Below the pieces are notes generated by a model. The model searched no databases and was not told the origin of the DNA. It saw nothing but the letters and a program-made list of their open reading frames with translations. From Myxococcales bacterium (GTDB taxonomy: Bacteria > Myxococcota_A > UBA9042), in NCBI GenBank assembly GCA_023954815.1, contig JAGSHB010000023.1, positions 1 through 47,094 of the forward strand: 47,094 nucleotides of DNA, in the 5' to 3' direction. The position numbers and the translations under genes were made by a program. The first letter of the stretch is position 1. Every line of letters starts with the position of its first letter. Below, one piece after another: positions 39,596-47,094 of this stretch.

Positions 39596-41455
39596 CTAAA
39601 ACATCAAGGTCGTGCGCAGCATCAAGCGCCACGCGTTCTCGGCTGTGACTGTCTGTGTGGCGCCCAGCCACTGGCCACGGCCATCTTTGTTCTCTGGTCC
39701 AATCACATCAAGGGCGTCGCCGGGCAGCAGGTAGCTGAAGCTCAACGACGTGAGGTAGGAGCTCTTGTTGCCGATGAACGCGCGCAACTCAAACTCGGTA
39801 CCGAGGGTCGAGCCATTGCCAGGCGTGCCTTCCGGATTCAGCGCGCCGGCGAACATGACGCTGAGGTCCGCGCCGAGGAGCGACGTTGAGGAGTAGAAGG
39901 GCGATGCGTTGATGCTAAACGTCGGCTTGACGTACCAGGCGTTGGTGACCGCGCCGATGACGTCCCGGAATAGCAGGTTGTCTACTCGAAAGTTCTTGTG
40001 AAACTTCATGCCTGTGAGGATCGCGTTGGGGTTGCCGTCGGCGTCATCCAGCGAGCAGTTGCCTGGCCCGTAGACGCCAAAGCAGCGCGTGTCATCGCCC
40101 GAGGCAACACCGGCATCGAAGTAGATGCCCATGTTGTCGATCTGGAACGCCGCTTTGAGGGCTCCGCCGAACATCTCGATGTCTTTTTCCTTGGGTGCGG
40201 CCGAGCCCGAGGCGACAGGGCTGGCATCGCCAATGGCGCCGCGCAGGTAGACGAACTCTGTCTCGGCGACCAGACGCTTGTTGAAAGAGATACGCCGCTC
40301 ATAGCGCAGCCACAAATCGGTCGCGACCACCCAGGCATCGCGCGGCGCGAGCGTCGTGTTCTTTTGGTCTTTGTTGGTGGATTTCGCTGGCTCTGTCACA
40401 CCTTTGGCGTTGGTAAACTGATCTTGCACGCGATAGATGCCGTACACGCCCCAGTCCAAAACGCCACGATAGTCCTCAAGCAGCGCCTTCTTGCGAGCTG
40501 CGATCTCCGATGGCGTCAGCGGCTTGGAAAATAGCGCGATGCCCCACTGCTGTACGTCGTCGGCGTCTGTCATGTCCCATCTGGGTGCGTCGTAGCGGGT
40601 TGGATCGTCGACCAGCGCGCCTTGGCCGATGAAGTCCCAAAATACGGCGGTGTAGACCCCAGCGATGCGCGTGACGAACGCTGCGCGATCGGAGTAGTTG
40701 GCGAAGTCGGCGTCATAGCCCATGCCGTCGGCTGGTTTGAGGGCGCCACCGTAGTAGGCGATTGGCCGGCCGTGATCCCAGGTCGAGCCGAGCCCACCAT
40801 TCGCGAAAAGCCCGAGTCCCCAGTGCGATGCCTGCCGGCCAATCCGCACAATGCCGACTGGCGTCAGCCATTCGCCGTAAGCTTCATGCACACGTACGGC
40901 GTTGGGCCGTGTGGTCATGGCGAAAGCGGTGAGGGGTACGTCTGGACGAGCCAGCGCGCCTGCATAGTCGGGGCTTCCTCCAAGCACATGATTGTCGAAT
41001 AGGTCGGCGGTGAACGTCAGACGCACTTTCTTGCTGATGTGGATGGTGGGACGCAGGCGCAGGCGCATGGTCGCACCAGCAATCGAGTCCTCGCCGCGAC
41101 TCTTGCCGACCTTGCTGGAGAAGGGATTGTTCTCGCCATTGTTTTGCGGCCACAAGCTCAACGGCGGATTGATGCTACTCGCCGAAATCACGCCGGTTTG
41201 GTTCACGCTCTCAACCGCCTGCCCCAGGTGACCGTTGCTGACCATGTCTGGACGAAAACGCAGGTACCCGTGCCACTCCAACCGCGGATAGGCTGCAACG
41301 GCGGGGGGCAAGACCTGCTTGATGGCGGTCGGCGTGGCGCTGCCCGGCGCCGAAACGGGGGCGGCAAACGCGCTGCTCGCGGTGGCGACAAGCCCGGCAA
41401 GTGCGAGCGCGCCGCGGTACGCGAGAGAATGTGAGCCGAAAAGCTGGCGGCGCAT
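39596..41455 (-). CDS. Large outer-membrane beta-barrel protein (TIGR04551-like)
   Basis: This 619-residue protein has a clear signal peptide (LALAGLVATASSAFA|AP) and strands ending in Phe (WRLMLRTTLMF), as in outer-membrane barrels. Segments such as GYLRFRPDMVSNGHLG, MRLRLRPTIHISKKVRL and GEWLTPVGIVRIGRQASHWGLG recall the deltaproteobacterial family TIGR04551; this match is from memory. Two Cys (GDDTRCFGVYGPGNC) probably form a surface-loop disulfide. The ATG at 41455 has a GGAGG site four bases upstream. Function unknown; it is probably a channel or surface protein. Confidence 0.75.
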   Translation of the reverse strand: MRRQLFGSHSLAYRGALALAGLVATASSAFAAPVSAPGSATPTAIKQVLPPAVAAYPRLEWHGYLRFRPDMVSNGHLGQAVESVNQTGVISASSINPPLSLWPQNNGENNPFSSKVGKSRGEDSIAGATMRLRLRPTIHISKKVRLTFTADLFDNHVLGGSPDYAGALARPDVPLTAFAMTTRPNAVRVHEAYGEWLTPVGIVRIGRQASHWGLGLFANGGLGSTWDHGRPIAYYGGALKPADGMGYDADFANYSDRAAFVTRIAGVYTAVFWDFIGQGALVDDPTRYDAPRWDMTDADDVQQWGIALFSKPLTPSEIAARKKALLEDYRGVLDWGVYGIYRVQDQFTNAKGVTEPAKSTNKDQKNTTLAPRDAWVVATDLWLRYERRISFNKRLVAETEFVYLRGAIGDASPVASGSAAPKEKDIEMFGGALKAAFQIDNMGIYFDAGVASGDDTRCFGVYGPGNCSLDDADGNPNAILTGMKFHKNFRVDNLLFRDVIGAVTNAWYVKPTFSINASPFYSSTSLLGADLSVMFAGALNPEGTPGNGSTLGTEFELRAFIGNKSSYLTSLSFSYLLPGDALDVIGPENKDGRGQWLGATQTVTAENAWRLMLRTTLMF

Positions 41456-41898
41456 GGAGCCTCCGAGAGGGTGAAGATCTGGTGCGCAGGGCGATTGCGA
41501 CGCGGCATTTCATGCTGGATGACCGATTTCGTCAACCGAAGCTTTGTGGAGGCGATTGACCGGCACAATGGCGATACAACCGGCTCCACAAGACACACAG
41601 ACAGGCTGGCGCCGTCGGATGTCGTCAGGCGGGTTCGATAGTGCTTTGTTTTGCATTGGCTCTGATCTACAAGGGGCCGAGCCAAATGCGAACAAGTTCG
41701 CCTAGCATTTGGCGCAGCCTTCTTTTTCAATCTTTGGGGGCGCGGAGCGCGCGCCCAACCCTAATAAATCAGGGTTTCCCACCGCGTGCGGGCTACCCCC
41801 TGCTGGCAGAAGTTGGACTGCCGAGTTGTGCAGAGATGGCACTTTTTGTCTCGGTCGCGTCCACAAGCCCGTTCAGAGTGTGTCTCCACTAGGTTGCC
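41456..41898. other. 443-bp divergent intergenic region with two adjacent hairpins
   Basis: This region separates the minus-strand barrel gene from the plus-strand desulfurase gene, so it must carry promoters both ways, but no strong -35/-10 pair was found. Two potential stems abut and share bases: TTGGGGGCGC/GCGCGCCCAA (41734-41758, one mismatch) and AACCCT/AGGGTT (41757-41776, perfect). No convincing short gene is present. Confidence 0.45.
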
Positions 41899-43071
41899 AT
41901 GTCTTCTCTACGCCCCAGCATTTACCTCGATCACCACGCCAGTGCGCCGCTGACCCCCGCGGTTCGCGCGGCGATTGGTACGTTGCTGGGCGCAGGCGCG
42001 GCGAATCCGTCGTCGATTCACGGTGCCGGCCAGGATGCCCGCCACGCCATCGACAGGGCGCGGGTGGTCATTGCCCGGGCCGTTGGCGCGAAACCGCGGC
42101 AAGTGGTGCTGACGAGCGGCGCGACCGAGGCGAATCACGCGGCCATTCGGGGTTGTGTCGTGACTGCCGCTCGGCCAGTGGCTTGGTCCAGCGCCCTGGC
42201 CCACCCGTCAGTCCACGCAGCCATCGCCGCACTGCCAAACTGGGAGGCGCAAAGCCTGCCTATCACGCCCACCGGCCACATTGATCTGGCTGCGGCGCGC
42301 CAATTGCTCGACACGACAGATGCCCGTGTCGACCTCCTCAGCGTGACGCTCGTTAGCAATGAACTGGGCACGATCCAACGTGTCAGCGAGCTTGTGGGCC
42401 AGGTAAGAGCGAGCCACCCGAAGGCGCTCATCCACTGCGATGCGAGCCAAGCCCTCGGCCGCGTCGACGTCGATTTTGGGTCATTGGGTGTCGATCTGCT
42501 GACCCTGAGTGGCCATAAGATCGGTGCGCCTGCTGGAATTGGCGCGCTGATTATCGCCGACGGCTTGGTGCTCCGCCCCGTACTTCCAGGGCACCAGGAG
42601 GGCGAGCGACGCGGCGGCACAGAGAACCTCATCGGGGCCGTCGCGCTGGGTACCGCTTGCGGTGAATTGCCCTGGCGACGCGCTCAGATGCAGCACGTTC
42701 GCAAGCTGCGCGACGCGCTTTGGGCCGGAATTTCCGAGCTAGAAGTTGAAACTGTGCGGCACGCGGATGTGGGCCAAGACCAGGAGACCGGCACCTGTTT
42801 GAGTGTCGCTTTTGTCGGGCTTTCTGCGAGCGACCTCGTGATGTCCCTCGACGTCGAAGGCGTCGCTGTGTCTGCGGGTTCGGCATGCAGTAGCGGCACC
42901 CTCTCAGCGTCTCCAGTCATCGCGGCGATTGTGGGCGAAGACGACTCGGGTCTTGCCGCGTCGACGCTGCGCTTTTCCCTTGGGCCTGAGAGCACAACAC
43001 AAGACGTCGACGGAGCCATCGCCGCGACCGCGCTGGTGACCACCCGTCTGGCCCAGCAACAACGGCGGTAG
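41899..43071 (+). CDS. Cysteine desulfurase (NifS/IscS family)
   Basis: This 390-residue PLP enzyme converts cysteine to alanine and a persulfide. It shows YLDHHASAPL at the start, the His102 stacking region (AHPSVHAA), DASQA (Asp181), LSGHKIGAPAG with PLP-lysine Lys207, and the sulfur-transfer loop SAGSACSSGT with Cys330. It is encoded 55 bases upstream of mnmA, which needs persulfide sulfur, so it is probably the sulfur donor for tRNA thiolation. It may also feed Fe-S assembly. The ATG at 41899 has only a weak AGG site. Confidence 0.93.
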   Translation: MSSLRPSIYLDHHASAPLTPAVRAAIGTLLGAGAANPSSIHGAGQDARHAIDRARVVIARAVGAKPRQVVLTSGATEANHAAIRGCVVTAARPVAWSSALAHPSVHAAIAALPNWEAQSLPITPTGHIDLAAARQLLDTTDARVDLLSVTLVSNELGTIQRVSELVGQVRASHPKALIHCDASQALGRVDVDFGSLGVDLLTLSGHKIGAPAGIGALIIADGLVLRPVLPGHQEGERRGGTENLIGAVALGTACGELPWRRAQMQHVRKLRDALWAGISELEVETVRHADVGQDQETGTCLSVAFVGLSASDLVMSLDVEGVAVSAGSACSSGTLSASPVIAAIVGEDDSGLAASTLRFSLGPESTTQDVDGAIAATALVTTRLAQQQRR

Positions 43072-43125
43072 ATCCGGCCCACGGGCAGGTGCTAGCTTCC
43101 GCGGCCCTGCCACCAGGAGAGATGA

Positions 43126-44298
43126 GTGAATCAGGCAACAACGACAGACATGCCGCAGCCTCCAGCCGCCCCCGTGGCGGAGATGCGCGCCGACATTGGC
43201 CTCCCGGTTGGCTCGCGTGTGGCCGTCGCCATGAGCGGCGGCGTCGATTCCAGCGTCGTCGCAGGTCTGCTCGTCGAGGCTGGCTACGAGGTGATCGGTC
43301 TGACTGCACGTCTGTACGATGTGGATCCAACCGAAGTGGCACGCCCAGGGTCCTGCTGCGCGCCCGAGGATGCCCGGGATGCGCGCGGCGTCTCAGCAAC
43401 ACTGGGGATTCGCCATTATGTGCTCGATGAGCGCGAGATCTTCCATCGTGACGTGATCCAACCGTTTTTGGATGATTGGCGCGCTGGTCGCACCCCGAAC
43501 CCTTGTGTCGCCTGCAACCGTAGCCTGAAGTTCGATCGCCTGGTCGCTCGCGCCCGTGCGCTCGGTGCGCAAGCGCTGGCCACGGGCCACTACGCCCGAC
43601 TCGATCGCGACGAAAACGGGCGGGCGCGGCTGCGGCGAGGACAGGATCGAGGCAAGGACCAAGCCTACTTTCTGTACCCGCTCGAGCCCGATGTGGCGTC
43701 GTTTCTGCGCTTTCCACTGGGGGCCATGTCCAAGCAGGAGGTGCGCGATCACGGTCAGCGCCTGGATCTCGCGGTGTCGGATAAGCCCGAGTCGATGGAC
43801 ATCTGCTTTGTTGGCGCCAAGAAGCCCGCTGAGTGGGTTGCGTCCCATGGCGGCGCGCCGAGCGGCACGTTGGTCGACCTGTCCGGCATGCGCTTGGGCA
43901 AGCACGACAATCTGGCGAAGTTCACCGTCGGCCAAAGGCGCGGGCTCGGGCTACCCGGTGGTGGTGAGGCAAAGTACGTCGTGGCCAAGGCAGCAGATGG
44001 GACGGTTACGGTTGGCGACCACGCTGACCTGCGTGTCGAGCGTCTGACGTTGACCCCCTATAGCAGTGTCACAGGTGATGAGCTCAAGCCCGGACGGCGC
44101 GTCGGTATTCAAGTGCGCCATCGCGCCCGGCCCGTCAGCGCCGAAGTAGAGCTCGTGAACGGCGATCAGCTGGTGTTGCGCCTGTGCGCGGACCTACACG
44201 GCGCCGCATGCGGTCAGGCTGGGGTGGTTTTCGATGAGGAACGCGTCCTAGGCGGCGGCACCATCACGGACGTCACCCGCGGGGCTGGTGCGCAATGA
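43126..44298 (+). CDS. mnmA: tRNA-specific 2-thiouridylase MnmA
   Basis: This 390-residue enzyme makes s2U34 in tRNA-Lys, -Glu and -Gln. The ATP-pyrophosphatase P-loop SGGVDSS is at 37-43. The catalytic cysteines are Cys127 (PNPCVACN) and Cys227 (SMDICFVG). The typical C-terminal beta-barrel ends the protein. It starts at a GTG after an AGGAGA site; an ATG four bases earlier is in another frame. Its stop overlaps the mtaB start (ATGA). A tRNA-Lys(TTT) gene, a substrate of this enzyme, is 2.7 kb downstream. Confidence 0.96.
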   Translation: MNQATTTDMPQPPAAPVAEMRADIGLPVGSRVAVAMSGGVDSSVVAGLLVEAGYEVIGLTARLYDVDPTEVARPGSCCAPEDARDARGVSATLGIRHYVLDEREIFHRDVIQPFLDDWRAGRTPNPCVACNRSLKFDRLVARARALGAQALATGHYARLDRDENGRARLRRGQDRGKDQAYFLYPLEPDVASFLRFPLGAMSKQEVRDHGQRLDLAVSDKPESMDICFVGAKKPAEWVASHGGAPSGTLVDLSGMRLGKHDNLAKFTVGQRRGLGLPGGGEAKYVVAKAADGTVTVGDHADLRVERLTLTPYSSVTGDELKPGRRVGIQVRHRARPVSAEVELVNGDQLVLRLCADLHGAACGQAGVVFDEERVLGGGTITDVTRGAGAQ

Positions 44299-45698
44299 CC
44301 GGGCCGCGCGTGGCTTTTCATACGCTGGGGTGTCGCGTCAACCAAGCCGACACCATGGCCCTCGAAGACGAGCTCAGAGCGAGACAAGCTGTCGTGGTCG
44401 GCGCTCGCGATGAAGCGGATATCTACGTGCTCAACACCTGCACGGTGACCCACGCCGCCGACGCCGATGCGCGCAAGTTTGCCCGGCGAATGAAGCGACA
44501 GAACCCGGATGCCCAGGTCGTTGTGACAGGATGCTACGCGCAGATCAGCCCCGGAGATCTGGGGAAAATGCCGGAAATCGACTTGGTGTTGGGCAACGAC
44601 AACAAGCACAACTTGGCGGATATGCTGATCCCGGTCGGCACAGAGCGCTCCCCTTCTCTACCCCATCCCGCGTTCGAGACTGGCGAAACCAACAAGACCG
44701 ACGACGTCGGCGCGCAGACGCCGGGGCTTCGGCATTCCACCAAACGGCAACAACGCCTGTGGCCCTCCCGTGTGCGCCCGCCCCGGAGCCGCATCACATC
44801 GCTGCCGGAGAGCCGGACGCGCCCGTTTCTCAAGGTGCAAGACGGCTGTGACTACAGCTGTGCCTTCTGCATCATCCCCAAGGCGCGCGGCATCTCTCGG
44901 TCGTTCTCCGTCGACTATGTGATGCAACAGGCGGCGCACTACGCCGATCTAGGCGCCGTCGAGTTGGTGCTCACCGGTATCCACTTGGGCCATTGGGGCC
45001 GCGATCTGATGCCGCGTGTGCCCTTTGTGGAGATGGTGAGCGATCTCGCCGATCGCCTGCAGCGAGACGGGAGAATCAAACGCCTGCGGCTCGGTTCAGT
45101 CGAGCCCAATGAGGTCACCCCTGCGCTGATCGCCCTGCTGGCCACGCACCCCTTGATGTGCGCCCACATTCACGTACCGCTGCAGGCGGGGGATGACGAT
45201 GTGCTGCGAAGCATGCGAAGGCTCTACACGACGGATGAATACGCGCGTGTGCTGAGCGACTTGCGTGCGGCTCTGCCCGACGCTGCGATCGGTGCAGATG
45301 TGCTCGTGGGTCATCCAGGCGAAGATGAACGCAGCTTCGCCAAGACGGTCGCATTCCTGGACGAGCTCGACTGGACCTACCTGCACGTCTTTCCGTTTTC
45401 CGCCCGCAAGGGCACCCCGTCGGCGCTCATGCCGGACCAAATCCGCCCTGAAGCCAAGAGCGAGCGCGTCGCGACCCTCGTGCGGCGGAGCGATGTGCGG
45501 CGGCATCTCTTCCATCGCCGACAGGTGGGCACGCAGCGGGAGTGGTTGGTGCTCGGGCAGGTGGGAGAGGGCTACAACGTGCTGTCCCGCAACTATGTCC
45601 CTGGCCGGGTGCAGGACGGTCGTGGCCTCGAATCTGGAGGTCTGTTCATGGGCACCGTAGACGCACCCGAGCCAAGTCGCGTACAGGTACTGCGATGA
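44295..45698 (+). CDS. mtaB: tRNA t6A37 methylthiotransferase MtaB
   Basis: This 467-residue radical-SAM enzyme adds a methylthio group to t6A37. The N-terminal MTTase domain carries cluster ligands Cys13 (LGCRVNQAD), Cys49 (NTCTVTHAAD) and Cys80 (TGCYAQ). The radical-SAM CxxxCxxC is Cys185/189/192 (DGCDYSCAFCIIPKARG). HVPLQAGDD and the late TRAM-like segment complete it. A low-complexity insert (about residues 115-170) separates the two domains. The start overlaps the mnmA stop, and the stop overlaps the rnc start (both ATGA), so these are coupled. The assignment to MtaB rather than MiaB or RimO rests on GCRVNQAD and NTCTVTHAAD. Confidence 0.95.
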   Translation: MTGPRVAFHTLGCRVNQADTMALEDELRARQAVVVGARDEADIYVLNTCTVTHAADADARKFARRMKRQNPDAQVVVTGCYAQISPGDLGKMPEIDLVLGNDNKHNLADMLIPVGTERSPSLPHPAFETGETNKTDDVGAQTPGLRHSTKRQQRLWPSRVRPPRSRITSLPESRTRPFLKVQDGCDYSCAFCIIPKARGISRSFSVDYVMQQAAHYADLGAVELVLTGIHLGHWGRDLMPRVPFVEMVSDLADRLQRDGRIKRLRLGSVEPNEVTPALIALLATHPLMCAHIHVPLQAGDDDVLRSMRRLYTTDEYARVLSDLRAALPDAAIGADVLVGHPGEDERSFAKTVAFLDELDWTYLHVFPFSARKGTPSALMPDQIRPEAKSERVATLVRRSDVRRHLFHRRQVGTQREWLVLGQVGEGYNVLSRNYVPGRVQDGRGLESGGLFMGTVDAPEPSRVQVLR

Positions 45699-46483
45699 GC
45701 CGATCTCGCCCACCACAGCCCGACTCTGCGGCCTACCAGCGCCTGTACGACTTAATCGGTCACGCCTTTGAGGATGAAACGCGCCTTGTCGAAGCCCTGA
45801 CGCACCCTTCGTTTCGCAACGAGACCCCCAACTGCATCCGCGACAATCAACGCTTGGAGTTCTTGGGTGACTCGGTGGTGGGTCTCGCCGTGGCTGCAGC
45901 ACTGTATGAGGCGCGCCCGGATGCCGCAGAAGGCGTGTTGACGACGATCCGTGCCCGCGTAGTCAGCGAGCCGGTGTTGGCAGCCGCAGCACGACAAGCT
46001 GGAATCGGGCCAGCGTTGCGGTTGGGACGCGGTGTTGTCGCCGAGGGCGGCGCCGATCGCGACTCGGTGGTGAGCGACGCGTTTGAGGCGGTCGTTGGAG
46101 CCGTGTTCTTGGATGCTGGCGGCGAGGTCGCCCGCGCGCTCGTCTTGCGGCTCCTCTCTGCGCCGATCAAGGCCGCCGTCGCCGCAGCGGACAGTGGCGA
46201 CGGGCTCACCGAGATCCACCGCCACGCACGCAACTGGAAGACAGCAGCCCAGGAAGCGCTACAGTCCAAGGGCGGACCTCCGCCGAGCTACGTCTTGGTC
46301 GGATCCGAAGGCCCAGCCCATGATCGCACGTTTGTGGTCGAAGCGACCGCCCACTTCGAAGGGTCCGATTTAGCTGGAAAAGGCACCGGCAGAACCAAGA
46401 AATCCGCCGAGCATGCCGCGGCCCAGGCGCTTCTGGACTCCATGGTGGCGCCTTCACCGGACGAATTTAGAAACGACGAATGA
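45695..46483 (+). CDS. rnc: Ribonuclease III
   Basis: This 262-residue double-strand-specific RNase has the signature NQRLEFLGDSVVGLAV and the second metal-binding segment SDAFEAVVGAVFLDAG. A C-terminal dsRNA-binding domain follows (WKTAAQEALQSKG ... GTGRTKKSAEHAAAQALL). The first Glu of the usual NERLEFLGDS is Gln here, a variant seen in other lineages; the main catalytic Glu/Asp residues are kept. The ATG overlaps the mtaB stop (ATGA). It matures rRNA and regulates mRNAs. It ends the sulfur-modification operon. Confidence 0.96.
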   Translation: MSRSRPPQPDSAAYQRLYDLIGHAFEDETRLVEALTHPSFRNETPNCIRDNQRLEFLGDSVVGLAVAAALYEARPDAAEGVLTTIRARVVSEPVLAAAARQAGIGPALRLGRGVVAEGGADRDSVVSDAFEAVVGAVFLDAGGEVARALVLRLLSAPIKAAVAAADSGDGLTEIHRHARNWKTAAQEALQSKGGPPPSYVLVGSEGPAHDRTFVVEATAHFEGSDLAGKGTGRTKKSAEHAAAQALLDSMVAPSPDEFRNDE

Positions 46484-46592
46484 TGTCCGTGCACTGCGTG
46501 CCAGCGAGCGCGCGCGTGGACAGACAAATGTGGAAACACACCCTATGCAGTGCTATCTTATTGGCCGCCTGCGCCACCGGCGCATGGCTTGA

Positions 46593-46610
46593 TGGAGCCC
46601 TCCGGCTCCA
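46593..46610 (+). promoter_or_regulatory. Perfect hairpin next to the tatA ribosome-binding site
   Basis: Stem TGGAGCC/GGCTCCA with a CTCC loop ends two bases before the GGAG site of tatA. It could modulate initiation or end rnc transcripts. No T-tract is present. Confidence 0.4.
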
Positions 46611-46622
46611 GTGGAGCAGACG

Positions 46623-46904
46623 ATGTTCAGCATGATCGACGCCTCAGGGCTCGTAGACGTTCACCAGGCCATGCTTGGCCTCCCCGAAATGTTGGTGATT
46701 TTGGCCATTGTGGTCGTCTTGTTCGGCGCCACCAAGTTGCCGCAGCTCGGCAAGGGCATGGGCGAAGCCATCGGCAATTTTAAGAAGGCGCAGCGCGCAG
46801 CTATCGACGCTCAGAATGAAGAGGTAGATGCCACGCCAAAACTTGAGGCTCAGGAGACTGAAGCGGTGCACACCGACTTCGAGAAGAAGAACACCCACGC
46901 CTAG
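46623..46904 (+). CDS. tatA: Sec-independent protein translocase subunit TatA
   Basis: This 93-residue protein starts at the ATG at 46623 with GGAG seven bases upstream (the GTG at 46611 has none). The single transmembrane helix LPEMLVILAIVVVLFGATKLP is followed by the FG hinge and the amphipathic helix PQLGKGMGEAIGNFKKAQ, then an acidic tail. TatA oligomers form the passage for folded twin-arginine substrates. tatB and tatC are not visible here. A TatB role is less likely because the tail is short. Confidence 0.93.
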   Translation: MFSMIDASGLVDVHQAMLGLPEMLVILAIVVVLFGATKLPQLGKGMGEAIGNFKKAQRAAIDAQNEEVDATPKLEAQETEAVHTDFEKKNTHA

Positions 46905-46994
46905 TTACGACCAGTTCATTGTCGGCGCCTGGAAGCCGCAATCGAGCAGGCCGCAGCAATTGTCACTTTTTTCGCACTTTGTAGCGCTGACCAG

Positions 46995-47023
46995 TTGACG
47001 GAACGGTGTTTGGACCCTAGAGT
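46995..47023 (+). promoter_or_regulatory. Sigma70-type promoter of tRNA-Lys
   Basis: TTGACG (46995-47000) and TAGAGT (47018-47023) are separated by 17 bases. They lie about 22 bases before the tRNA. Confidence 0.65.
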
Positions 47024-47044
47024 CCGGCGCCACCAACCTGGACC

Positions 47045-47094
47045 GGGTCGGTAGCTCAGCTGGTAGAGCAGCGGACTTTTAATCCGTTGGTCGC
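47045..47094 (+). tRNA. tRNA-Lys (anticodon TTT), truncated by the window end
   Basis: The acceptor strand GGGTCGG is followed by TAGCTCAGCTGGTAGAGCA (D arm) and anticodon stem GCGGA/TCCGT enclosing CTTTTAA, hence anticodon TTT. The T arm and 3' acceptor strand lie outside the window. Confidence 0.93.

Noticed and set aside
41641-41892. 83-codon + strand open frame in the intergenic region
   Set aside because: No ribosome-binding site and no recognisable sequence, and it runs through the hairpin region.

Overview
The window is high-GC, densely coded bacterial DNA. Its gene families point to a deltaproteobacterial-type Gram-negative predator or social bacterium (Myxococcota / Bradymonadota-like). 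The evidence is an MJ0042 zinc-ribbon plus GYF_2 membrane protein, PP2C phosphatases with a cyclic-nucleotide-binding module, a PilY1/minor-pilin operon behind a sigma54-type promoter, many lipoproteins and outer-membrane barrels, and a giant protein carrying a DUF4157 (eCIS-core)-like domain. This placement is inferred from gene content only.

Layout. 1-2.4 kb (+): 3' part of a zinc-ribbon/GYF_2 membrane protein and a double-hotdog MaoC-type hydratase. 2.5-7.7 kb (-): a DUF4234 membrane protein translationally coupled to a low-molecular-weight tyrosine phosphatase, then a 1172-aa lipoprotein with Ig-like modules and a C-terminal half resembling the eukaryotic BPI/TULIP fold, then a membrane-tethered thioredoxin. 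7.8-15.5 kb (+): an M74 murein endopeptidase with a histone-like Lys/Arg linker, tRNA-Leu(CAA), an alginate-export-type barrel, a PP2C-cNMP fusion, a lectin-like lipoprotein, a second PP2C and argH. A strong bidirectional terminator closes argH.

15.6-28.2 kb (-): one 4188-aa protein. It has about 500 disordered acidic residues, a DUF4157-like domain whose first zinc-binding His is replaced by Glu, about 40 copies of a ~64-residue 'Y-x-D-W-L-x-G' repeat, and a 290-residue unique C-terminus. It has no signal peptide. This is the most unusual object in the window.

28.6-41.5 kb (-): a cNMP-binding protein, a ChrR-like cupin, ErpA, a small lipoprotein, then (reading upstream) pilY1, pilX, pilW, pilV and a FimT/GspH pseudopilin. 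The start and stop codons of this set overlap, and it is preceded by a sigma54 -24/-12 element and a distal inverted repeat. lysA and a 619-aa outer-membrane protein follow. 41.9-47.1 kb (+): cysteine desulfurase, mnmA, mtaB and rnc (the last three coupled by ATGA overlaps), tatA, and the 5' part of tRNA-Lys(TTT) with its own sigma70-type promoter.

How it fits together: the desulfurase-mnmA-mtaB block is a tRNA-thiolation unit, with ErpA supplying Fe-S insertion nearby. The pilin block would build and cap type IV pili. The PP2C and cNMP proteins look like a reversible-phosphorylation signalling set. The role of the giant protein is unknown; no contractile-injection-system structural gene is visible here.
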